NCBI GenBank assembly: GCA_011176685.1
Contig: DUED01000037.1
Location: 1-64,000 of the forward strand
Source: Anaerolineae bacterium
GTDB taxonomy: Bacteria > Chloroflexota > Anaerolineae > Anaerolineales > Anaerolineaceae
DNA: 64,000 nucleotides
Reading direction: 5' to 3'
The notes under the pieces are model-generated. The model made no database searches. It was not told the origin of the DNA and worked only from the letters and a program-made list of their open reading frames with translations. Position numbers and translations under genes: made by a program. Below, in pieces: positions 54,857 through 63,317 of the stretch (positions within the stretch are counted from its first letter, which is position 1; each line of letters begins with the position of its first letter).

Positions 54857-56071
54857 TCAATTCAATAGATTTTTTGGTGTTTCCAATAAGTCTTTAATCC
54901 GGTTGATGAATTTACAAGCCAGTACACCATCACATACACGATGGTCGATGGATAAAGTTAAATTCATCATATCCCGTATAGCATATGAATTGTCCTCCAT
55001 AACCCCGATTGTTTTTCGAATGGTAGAAACAGCCAGTATGCCGGTTTCAGGAGGATTGATGATGGCACTGAAATTATCAACATTATGCATACCCAGATTT
55101 GATATTGTAAATCTTCCAGGCACAATGCTGATCTGCTTACCTTCTCGCGCCGCGTTTACTAATTGGCGGATCTGCTTTGACAAGGCAAGCAATGGTAGCT
55201 GATGTGGATGTTTGATAACTGGAACAATCACCCCATCTTTATGAGATACTGCAATACCGATATTAATATCTTCCCAAAGAATGATATGCTCTTTGTCAGA
55301 AAATGATGCGTTAATTTCCTTGAATTCATTTAATGCAAGAGCACAGGCTTTAATAATAAAATCATTGATAGCAACTGCTTCCTCTTTTGAAAGATTACTC
55401 TCTTGGTTAATTTCTTCACGTACTTTGAGCGCCCGGGTCATATCCACAGCTAAGGTAACATAGAAATGTGGCACTGTCTGCTTACTTAAGCTCATACGCT
55501 GAGCAGTAACCTGCTTGATTTTTCCCATTAATAACATCTGACCACCTGGAGTTTTCTTAACACTCGCGTATTTATCTTTAGCGCCCCTCTTATCCAGGTA
55601 GGCAAGCACATCCTCAACAACGATGCGTCCTAATGAGCCTGTGCCTTTAAGTTTATTTATAGGTACTTGGTTCTCCTTAGCGATCCTTTTAGCTTTGGGA
55701 GAGATAATAATTTTTTTCCCAGGCGAGATTATGGTAGCTTTATCTAACCGATTGCCCTGCCCCGCATTTTGTGCATCTTTATCCTGTTCAGAAGAGGCTT
55801 CATCTCCTTCAGTAAAACCTTCAATAGAATCTGATGGATCTCCCACTAAACCAATAACTGAGAATATAGCAGCCTCCATACCTGTCTGGACTACAATTTT
55901 ACGCAAATAGCCATCTGCGGGGGCTTCCACTTCGAAAACCGCTTTTTCGGTTTCCACCTCGCAGATGATTTCACCTTTCTTGACCGGCTCGTCCTCCTGT
56001 TTAAGCCACCTCACTACTGTACCTTTTTCCAAGTCTTGTCCACCTTGGGGCATGATGACTTTTGTGATCAT
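54857..56071 (-). CDS. 2-oxo-acid dehydrogenase E2 (dihydrolipoamide acyltransferase)
   Basis: This 404-residue protein has one lipoyl domain with the lipoylated lysine in ICEVETEKAVFEVEAPADGYL (about residue 45). A Glu/Ser/Asp-rich linker and a peripheral-subunit-binding domain (ISPKAKRIAKENQVPINKLKGTGSLGRIVVEDVLAYL, about 118-155) follow. The catalytic domain ends in TLSIDHRVCDGVLACKFINRI, with HxxxDG intact. With E1 alpha and beta it forms a pyruvate/acetoin/branched-chain type complex. No E3 (lipoamide dehydrogenase) gene is in the window, so it must be shared. Confidence 0.92.
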   Translation of the reverse strand: MITKVIMPQGGQDLEKGTVVRWLKQEDEPVKKGEIICEVETEKAVFEVEAPADGYLRKIVVQTGMEAAIFSVIGLVGDPSDSIEGFTEGDEASSEQDKDAQNAGQGNRLDKATIISPGKKIIISPKAKRIAKENQVPINKLKGTGSLGRIVVEDVLAYLDKRGAKDKYASVKKTPGGQMLLMGKIKQVTAQRMSLSKQTVPHFYVTLAVDMTRALKVREEINQESNLSKEEAVAINDFIIKACALALNEFKEINASFSDKEHIILWEDINIGIAVSHKDGVIVPVIKHPHQLPLLALSKQIRQLVNAAREGKQISIVPGRFTISNLGMHNVDNFSAIINPPETGILAVSTIRKTIGVMEDNSYAIRDMMNLTLSIDHRVCDGVLACKFINRIKDLLETPKNLLN

Positions 56072-56099
56072 ATTTCTCTCTTCAGCATTTAATAGTCTC

Positions 56100-57077
56100 T
56101 TATTTATTCAATAGTGATTTCACACCCGCAACAATCTCTCCGATCGTAGGGATGCACACTTTCTCAAGGTTTATATTAAATGGGATGGTAGTGTTCTTTC
56201 CAGCTATACGTATTACAGGAGCATCCAAATCATCAAATGCTTCTTCCATAACCATTGCAGCGATATCTCCCCCAACCCCTCCCCGCTTGCAAGCTTCATG
56301 TACTATTATCAAGCGGCTGGTTTTTTTCACTGAATTTAAAATCAGTTCTTTATCTAATGGAACAAGAGTGCGCAAATCGAGCACTTCAGTACTAATGCCT
56401 TCTTCAGCCAGTTCTTCAGCTGCTTTCAAGCACTTCAAGATCATATAGGAGTAGGACAACAAGGTAATATCTTTACCCTTTCGTTTGATATCTGCTTTTC
56501 CAAGAGGGATTAAGTATTCCTTATCGGGTACCTCACCTTCAGTCCGATAGAGTAATTTGTGCTCGATAAATATTACTGGATCATCGTCGCGGATAGCTGA
56601 TTTAAGTAATCCTTTGGCATCATATGGAGAGGAGGGCATTACCATTTTTAGACCAGGAATATGATAAAACAATGCCTCTAAGCTTTGTGAATGTTGACCA
56701 GCTAACCCATTCCCTACCCCACCTTGTGTACGAATGACCAGAGGTACATGACCCTGCCCGCCGCTCATGAAATTATATTTTGCAGCCTGGTTAACTACTT
56801 GTTCCATGATGAGGAGCGCAAAATCGATAAACATTATCTCAACCACTGGCCTGGTGCCTAAAATAGCCGCACCCACACCCATACCGGTAAAGGATGCTTC
56901 AGAAATTGGAGTATCTATCACACGATTTAAACCAAATTCTTCATATAACTGATCAGTCACTTTATTAGACCCACCGCGTTCACCAATCCCCTCTCCCATC
57001 AGAAACACCAGTGGGTCATGCAACATTTCCTCGCGTAACGCCAATCGTAGAGCCTCACGGTATTGTATTTTTGCCAT
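56100..57077 (-). CDS. 2-oxo-acid dehydrogenase E1 beta subunit
   Basis: This 325-residue transketolase-type beta subunit has YREALRLALREEMLHDPLVFLMGEGIG, RVIDTPISEASFTGMGVGAAILGTRPVVEIMFIDF, QGGVGNGLAGQHSQSLEALFYHIPGLKMVMPSSPYDAKGLLKSAI and EVLDLRTLVPLDKE. The GEGIG position (usually GEDVG) is slightly unusual. It starts 28 nt after E1 alpha. Confidence 0.92.
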   Translation of the reverse strand: MAKIQYREALRLALREEMLHDPLVFLMGEGIGERGGSNKVTDQLYEEFGLNRVIDTPISEASFTGMGVGAAILGTRPVVEIMFIDFALLIMEQVVNQAAKYNFMSGGQGHVPLVIRTQGGVGNGLAGQHSQSLEALFYHIPGLKMVMPSSPYDAKGLLKSAIRDDDPVIFIEHKLLYRTEGEVPDKEYLIPLGKADIKRKGKDITLLSYSYMILKCLKAAEELAEEGISTEVLDLRTLVPLDKELILNSVKKTSRLIIVHEACKRGGVGGDIAAMVMEEAFDDLDAPVIRIAGKNTTIPFNINLEKVCIPTIGEIVAGVKSLLNK

Positions 57078-57105
57078 ATTTCAACACCTCGGACAATAAT
57101 ATTTC

Positions 57106-58065
57106 TTATAAGGGTTTTATTTCTTGCAAGAATTCTTCTAATGATGGATCCGGACTCTCCAACGCAAACTTCACAGCTTCATCAATGCTTTTTTCCACTT
57201 GCGCGTTTATTGCCTGTATATCCTTATCTGTTAAGGATTGTTCCTGTAAATACTTTCGCATAATGATCAGCGGATCTTTTGATTTCCAATACTCCAGCTT
57301 TTCTTTGGGCATGTATAATCCCGGGTCATTGACATGATGTCCACTAAAACGATATGTCTTGCACTCTATCAAGGTGGGGCCTTCTCCTTTGCGCGCCCGT
57401 GAGATGGGTACTTGCATGGTCTCATAGACCTTCACAGCATCATTGCCATCAATCGTAATCCCTGGAATCCCATATCCAGTTGCGCGAACAGACAAGTCCT
57501 TTATAAGCGTCATCGCTTCCACTGGTGATGTGACAGCATAATGATTATTCTCTATGATATATATTACGGGTAGATGATAAATAGCAGCCATGTTCAACGA
57601 CTCGTGAAAAACGCCATTATTTATTGCACCATCACTGAAGAAGCATAGTACAACCTCCCGACCTTTTTTTTGCTTGATAGCCATACCGGCTCCAGTAGCT
57701 ATTGGAATTCCAGCACCTACGATTCCGTTAGCACCCAAATTCCTCTGTTCCAAGCAAGCAACATGCATTGAGCCCCCGCGCCCCTTGCAATACCCAGTGG
57801 CTTTTCCGAATAATTCAGCAAGCATAGTTGTAAGGCAATGCTCTTTTGCAATAGCATGGCCATGTCCCCGATGTGTACTGGTGATGTAGTCGGTAGGTTC
57901 CAGGGCTGTGATGGCGCCAACTGCAATGGCTTCTTCGCCAATATAGGGATGGAGGTAGCCCCGAATATTTCCTAGGCGGTACTGCTCTGTGGCTCTTTCC
58001 TCAAATCTACGGATAGATAATATCAGTCGGTACATCTTTTTCAAGATATCAATTTGAATATTCAA
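57106..58065 (-). CDS. 2-oxo-acid dehydrogenase E1 alpha subunit
   Basis: This 319-residue thiamine-diphosphate subunit has GNIRGYLHPYIGEEAIAVGAI, STHRGHGHAIAKEHCL, GRGGSMHVACLEQRNLGANGIVGAGIPIATGAGMA and the cofactor motif FFSDGAINNGVFHESLNMAA. The length and wording fit the acetoin/pyruvate E1 alpha group. It is the first gene of the E1 alpha-E1 beta-E2 set, downstream of the NACHT-FGE gene. Confidence 0.92.
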   Translation of the reverse strand: MNIQIDILKKMYRLILSIRRFEERATEQYRLGNIRGYLHPYIGEEAIAVGAITALEPTDYITSTHRGHGHAIAKEHCLTTMLAELFGKATGYCKGRGGSMHVACLEQRNLGANGIVGAGIPIATGAGMAIKQKKGREVVLCFFSDGAINNGVFHESLNMAAIYHLPVIYIIENNHYAVTSPVEAMTLIKDLSVRATGYGIPGITIDGNDAVKVYETMQVPISRARKGEGPTLIECKTYRFSGHHVNDPGLYMPKEKLEYWKSKDPLIIMRKYLQEQSLTDKDIQAINAQVEKSIDEAVKFALESPDPSLEEFLQEIKPL

Positions 58066-58115
58066 TGAGTTTCTCCAATATATCTGGTAATTCTAGTTTA
58101 TTTTATCTTTTATAT

Positions 58116-60831
58116 CTATAAGCCAAAGCGTGATAATGCAATGCGAAAGCCACAGATGCTCGTACGTAATACTGGGAGCGGTGAACGCCTTGTAGTGCAG
58201 CGAGCGTAACGGCGATAATTATTATATGAGGCACCACGCAAAACACGCAATAGATTCAATTCTCCCGGCATCAAGTTTTCCCTGCCATCATAAGGATCGT
58301 AAGGGTATTTATAGCGTACAATATATTCATCCTCTCCCCACAAACTGCGTGTCCATTCCCATACATTCCCATACATTCCCAGCCATATCTAAAACGCCAT
58401 AAGGGCTGATACCTCCAGGGAAACAACCCACTATACTAGTATCACTTAAACCTGTTTCTTTCAAGTTTCCGAAGTTAGGATCGAATTCATCCCCCCAAGG
58501 AAATATACGTGCCTCTCCTGCGCTACCGAACGGTCCGCGTGCAGCTTTTTCCCACTCGGCCTCACTGGGCAGCGTCACCTTCCATCCATCCGCCAAGAGC
58601 GACTTAAGAAGTTGTGGAGTTCCTGTCCAAGTTAGTAATGAACGAGTGAGCCACTGACAATAACGCAAGGAATCAGACCAGGTGACGTGAGATAATGGAT
58701 GATTGGAAAATCCGTTTAAACCTTCCGGTATCTCAGGTTGAAAACCGCTGTTTTCTATAAAGGCACGAAACTGAGCTGTGGTCACTGGGTAGCGGGCAAT
58801 ATAAAATGTAGGCAGCCAAAGCTCATGTTGGGGAATCTCGCGCTTATACCACTGGTGCATTAATATTGAAGAATCTTGGTTTTCCCAACCGGCTCCTAGG
58901 TCCATTTCGTGTAGTAATTGATCAATGTTAGGTTCTTTAGATAACATTGCCCCTAACGTTAGTCCATCCCAATCTGAGCCAATGCCTAAATCCTCAATTA
59001 AGTGTGGGATATCTTCTTCACGAGTGCCCATAACAAACTTACCTTCGGATATTTCGATGAAACCTAAAAAGGGATCATCTGGCAAAAACCAGGCATCTGA
59101 CCGAAAGCGAGGATCACCAAGCTTATCCAATATAACTCCTGCACAAGCGCGCTCCTTTGCTGGCAAGCTGTTGTTTTCTAGTACCCGAACCAGCGATCTT
59201 TGCACTTGAGGTAAGACCTTCAAGCCATCCTCTTTATGGGAATAATCAACTTTTATTAGGATCTTACTAGCTACATATCCAGCCCAGGATCCAGCTTTAG
59301 TATTTGAACCTTTCATATACAGCATTTCAATTAATTCCCAAACCCGCTTGGGCTCTTTTCTTATTATCCTCTCGGCGGCTAGTAACAATACATCCTGCCA
59401 GCGCTGTGGGTCGGAGAGAAATAGTGCAACTAAATTAGCAGGATAATCATTTTCCAATAGGTGGTATGCCAGTAAAAAATTCTGGATCAATTGATGCGGA
59501 AATGTATATACTCCTGGTTTTTCACTATTCAAGATCCCACTCTCTACCCTGAGCTTCTTGTCCAATAAATCATCAATGAGATTGGGATAACGATTGAGGT
59601 TATATAAATCCGAAACAATATTTATAAAAGTAAATTTATAAAGTCCAGTATGGGAATGAGAATCATTTGTTTTTTTATATACTAATTGCCCTAACCTCCT
59701 GAGTAACTCACTTTGGTCAACCCTTAATGATTCACTTTCTCTCCCTCTATGTGCCAATGATTTTTTTATTGCAATACTCAAATCAGTGTAGTCCCATTGA
59801 TGAATGAGTACTTCCACAGCTTTCTCTAACAACTCTTCGCGAGTCTCAGGGAGGAATTCTCCTTCCGAGATATTTATATAAACCATAAGAGTTAGCATCA
59901 AGGGATTCTGTATTAATTGGAAATGTTCAATATTAGCGTCTATCCAATTATGGAAATTTTTACGTTGGATCGAAGAAACATTCTCATCAACAACCTTATG
60001 CCTTATAAAATATTCAAACCAACGTTGAATAAAACGATTGATTTGCATATTATTAAAAGGCGAGATCTCGGCAACTGTGAAGCCTGACAAATACTTATTT
60101 TGTTCCCAATTAGTTTTATCCCCATTTGCAGCGATAATAACACGGCTCTTAGGGTATATATGGATAAATTCAGGTAGTTCGTTAAGAACTCGATAATACG
60201 AGTTATTATTATGGATAGCGACATCATCCAATCCATCTAAAAGAAATTGGATACCCATCTCCTGTAATTCTTCATGAAACTCTGAAATAAATCCTTCCAG
60301 ACCAATTTCTTTTAAATAAGCATCACAATAATTTAGAAGGGAAAATGGACCACGCCAATTTGTTTTAGCGGCGAGATCGGTGATATCTTGTAAATCAATC
60401 TTCAGCGGCAGCATTGGCTGACTATCTAATGGATTCGCATTTATCTCTTCACTCGATTGTTCCTCTTTATAAAGTCGGTCAAGGTCCAAACCCGGAATTT
60501 TTAGGCATCCACCAGCCAGAGATAGATTGATAGCATGCAGAAACGTACTTTTACCTGCCCCCCCACATCCACAAAGAATGAGATAAGGTTCCTGAAGATA
60601 TGTTTGCAAGGCCGAGATATGAGGATTCTCGCGAATAGGCTGCAAATCTTTAGAGCTTACTTGCTTCTTGTCCGGAGTGGGGGTTAATAGGGGAACATAT
60701 AAGTCCAACCAATCCTTGTTGCCATTGAAATTTTCTAAACCCCTCGCCAGATTTAAAAAAAATGGTGAGGCATGCATATTACATAATATGTGTTTAAGAT
60801 ATTCACCACGTGAATCTATATTGCCCACCAT
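58116..60831 (-). pseudogene. NACHT NTPase fused to FGE-sulfatase domain, frameshifted by a 10-bp duplication
   Basis: The composite is about 900 residues. A NACHT-type STAND NTPase comes first: Walker A YLILCGCGGAGKSTFLHAI (about 87-101), Walker B FLLDGLDDVAIH and the downstream helical NACHT region with PLMLTLMVYI. A formylglycine-generating-enzyme/SUMF1-like domain follows (EISEGKFVMGTREED, YPVTTAQFRAFIENSGF, PLSHVTWSDSLRYCQWLT, LPSEAEWEKAARG, GNVWEWTRS, RGASYNNYRRYARCTTR, GFRIAL). The frame breaks at GNVWE, where a 10-bp unit at 58361-58380 is duplicated, giving a +1 shift and an early stop (58327). One copy fewer restores the domain. Such STAND-FGE proteins are candidate immune sensors. 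It interrupts an otherwise metabolic cluster. Confidence 0.85.
58355..58380. repeat. 10-bp tandem repeat in the NACHT-FGE gene
   Basis: ATTCCC followed by two exact copies of ATACATTCCC gives 2.6 units. Without one copy the reading frame of the FGE domain is continuous, so unit number sets the frame. Confidence 0.9.
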
Positions 60832-60837
60832 TTTCCT

Positions 60838-61626
60838 CTATTCTTGTTGTCTGGGTTGACTATGAGATTTGTCAGGATATTTACCTTCGTGCACCTCTGA
60901 AATAAAAGATCTAATTGCTTCAGAGGTAAGCTTACCCAATTGAGCATACTGCTTTACATAATATGGGTGATTACGATAGGTCAATCCGAGCAGGTCTTCA
61001 AGTACTAGGATCTGCCCATCACAATCCGGACCAGAGCCTATACCAATAGTAGGGATATCAACAGAGCGCGTTATGGCAGCAGCGATAGAAGGGCGGATCT
61101 TTGATAACAACAGAGTACTTGCGCCCTTTATCTCAAACTCTTTCCCAAGAGCAAGCATGGCTTGGTAGACTGCTTCTTGGTTTGTCTGCTGCTTAGCATG
61201 TACACGATCATCCTTGATGTCCAGCATAGTGAAGTGACCAACAACCGGGATATCGGCATGCGCTATTGCTGCAACGATATCCAATGCGAGTTGTGAGCTG
61301 CCCTCCACTTTAATGCTGTGTGCTTTTCCTTCTTCAATAAGCCACCTGGATGCTTTCACAGTTGCTTCAATTCCCTCTTCCATAGTAGCTTGGGGTAGAT
61401 CTACCATTATTTTTACTCGCTTACATGCACGTGCCACAGCTTGGGTGTGATAAAAAATCTGCTCTAGGCTCATATTTCTGTGGTCAGGCAACCCTGAGAA
61501 TACTCGTGTTGCGGAATCCCCAACTAGGATCATATCCACTCCAGCTTCCTCAGCAAGATGCGCCATTGTGTAACTATAAGTGACTACCGCGCATAATTTA
61601 TTAGTATGTGCTTTCATAGCTTTCAT
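60838..61626 (-). CDS. PanB-like (ketopantoate hydroxymethyltransferase) paralogue
   Basis: This 262-residue TIM barrel resembles PanB: VDMILVGDSA (metal aspartate), KIMVDLPQATMEEG (metal aspartate), KAHSIKVEGS (metal glutamate), VVGHFTML, and IPTIGIGSGPDCDGQILVLEDLLGL. The metal site is kept, but the catalytic-base block VLExVP is replaced by LLLSKIRP, so the usual glutamate is missing. The usual GHxGLxPQ is also altered. It is therefore probably not a pantothenate enzyme but a related lyase or aldolase in this catabolic cluster. Confidence 0.75.
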   Translation of the reverse strand: MKAMKAHTNKLCAVVTYSYTMAHLAEEAGVDMILVGDSATRVFSGLPDHRNMSLEQIFYHTQAVARACKRVKIMVDLPQATMEEGIEATVKASRWLIEEGKAHSIKVEGSSQLALDIVAAIAHADIPVVGHFTMLDIKDDRVHAKQQTNQEAVYQAMLALGKEFEIKGASTLLLSKIRPSIAAAITRSVDIPTIGIGSGPDCDGQILVLEDLLGLTYRNHPYYVKQYAQLGKLTSEAIRSFISEVHEGKYPDKSHSQPRQQE

Positions 61627-61674
61627 ATCCTTGAGAGTGTTGATATTCGTATTTTGTCTAACCCTGTCTTACAA

Positions 61675-62445
61675 TTAAATGAATCTTTGCCTTACCAATT
61701 CAACCATGCGAGAAACAGCTTCGGGTTTAGTGAGCCCGGTGCTTTTGTCAATAAGAGAACTGAATACATGTGGCAGAATGAAAGCACACCCACATTTCAA
61801 GCCAGTGTTAATAACCTCATTGATATTTTCCTCAGTGATTCCTGAACTTGGTTCTACCAATTCTAAACCAGCTTCCTTTGCAGCCCTGGTTATATTAGCC
61901 AGCCAATTGAAATTAACACCCTTCTTGGTGAATTGAGCTTTTACAGACTTAATACCCCATCCAGAAATGAGCTCCATAGCATCTCTGATTTGGAGAGTAA
62001 TAATTCTTTCTGCATTTTTTTTACCAATTTTGATGATTACCTGATCCTCACGATTAGCTTCTTGTACCAGGGCATTAATGATTGTATGTTTAACCCCAGC
62101 TTGGTGTAGTCTGCCTTGTGCATAACCTGACAATTCAAAGGGTTGGTTGATGTGATCCGGCTTGGAAAGTAGGGCGGCTTTGATCACTTTTTCTGCCTGT
62201 GAAAAATCCGCTTCTCCAAGCGCTATTGAGATCACACCCAATTTATCTTGCATCTGTTTTGCTTCCTGAGCCAATGATTCAGCACTTGAATATTTATTGG
62301 CACTTACTGCCACGAGCCCGGCCCCATTCAGAGCTTGATTCACCTTAATGGCATTATCAATATTCAGGGCGGGCACAAGGAAAAGAATACGGGAGTTAAT
62401 TGGTTTTAATCTGGAAAAAAGAATATTAAGGATACTTTCTTCCAT
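61675..62445 (-). CDS. DUF1341/KDGP aldolase-like lyase
   Basis: This 256-residue barrel protein has DAMELISGWGIKSVKAQFTKKGVNF, then LELVEPSSGITEENINEVINTGL and CAFILPHVFSSLIDKSTGLTKPEAV. This is the characteristic C-terminal pattern of the DgaF/KDGP-aldolase family (GGxSVKFFP, EPTGGI, PHVYSSIIDxxTGxT). Those enzymes split 2-keto-3-deoxy-6-phosphosugar acids to pyruvate and glyceraldehyde 3-phosphate. The first KFFP lysine region is divergent (KAQFTK). It overlaps the upstream creatininase gene by 20 nt. Confidence 0.7.
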   Translation of the reverse strand: MEESILNILFSRLKPINSRILFLVPALNIDNAIKVNQALNGAGLVAVSANKYSSAESLAQEAKQMQDKLGVISIALGEADFSQAEKVIKAALLSKPDHINQPFELSGYAQGRLHQAGVKHTIINALVQEANREDQVIIKIGKKNAERIITLQIRDAMELISGWGIKSVKAQFTKKGVNFNWLANITRAAKEAGLELVEPSSGITEENINEVINTGLKCGCAFILPHVFSSLIDKSTGLTKPEAVSRMVELVRQRFI

Positions 62446-63190
62446 CTTTAAGCCCTTTCTGATGTTGCTGAATTAAATTAACTGACTTGCCAACCATGAA
62501 TTCTAAGAGTGCCTTTCCTTTTTCTGCGGTTGCAACAGTTGCATCTCCTACAACTCCGCTCTTGCAGAAATCACTCCACGGGATCGAGATGGATCCGAAA
62601 AGTGGATCGACCTCAGGGTATTCACTTACAGCTTTGCTCATGTCTACCAGCTCAGGTCGCAGCGCTAAAACACAGGAGGTTTCAAATTCCTCTGCGTGAA
62701 CATATTTTGAATGCCAGCGTTTGGATTTACAATATTTTGCCATGGCTTCATATATCCCTGGGAGAACCAGATTAACAATGCGTGCCTGTGAGGAAAGCAG
62801 CAATTTTCGCTCTGCTTCTTTACAAGCTGCTGCAGCCCCCACATGACTTTGGAAAATATATATAGTATTAATCCCATGTATATACATTGACTCGCTGATG
62901 TCCACAAGCGTCTCAACAAATGTAGCATCAGACACACGCACGGTTCCAGGATATAGGCGTAATGAAAATGATGGAGTATAACGCAGAGTAGCCATTAAAA
63001 GCGCGCCAGTCTCCTCAGCAATTCGCTCACTTAGATAATCAGCAATAATCACATCACAGCAGAACGGCAGGTGTGGTCCATGCTGTTCAATGGCAGCCAC
63101 CGGCAGTATTGCGTAGTCCGTATGCTTTATGAACTCTTCAAATTCCGGTCTTTTCATTTCCGTATGACGAAAAATTGTGTTTTTATTCAT
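62426..63190 (-). CDS. Creatininase family amidohydrolase
   Basis: This 254-residue protein matches the creatininase family: YAILPVAAIEQHGPHLPFCCDVIIADYLSE (metal ligands in E-x-H-GPHLP-x-D). SLRLYPGTVRVSDATFVETLVDI and IFQSHVGAAAACKEAER (usually NGHGGN) follow, then VHAEEFETSCVLALRPELVD (usually HAGExETS). The altered NGHGGN is notable. Members hydrolyse C-N bonds of cyclic amides or formamides. It overlaps the DUF1341 gene. ATG 63190 gives the longest form; 63157 is an alternative. Confidence 0.82.
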   Translation of the reverse strand: MNKNTIFRHTEMKRPEFEEFIKHTDYAILPVAAIEQHGPHLPFCCDVIIADYLSERIAEETGALLMATLRYTPSFSLRLYPGTVRVSDATFVETLVDISESMYIHGINTIYIFQSHVGAAAACKEAERKLLLSSQARIVNLVLPGIYEAMAKYCKSKRWHSKYVHAEEFETSCVLALRPELVDMSKAVSEYPEVDPLFGSISIPWSDFCKSGVVGDATVATAEKGKALLEFMVGKSVNLIQQHQKGLKDGRKYP

Positions 63191-63317
63191 GGCATTTTTA
63201 TTTTAGTCAATTATTTATTGGGAATATAGATGATCAAGATCGGACATATAATCCGATCCTGATCACAAATCTTTCATTATCTAGACTTTTGAATTTTGTT
63301 ATTGAATTTACCACTCA

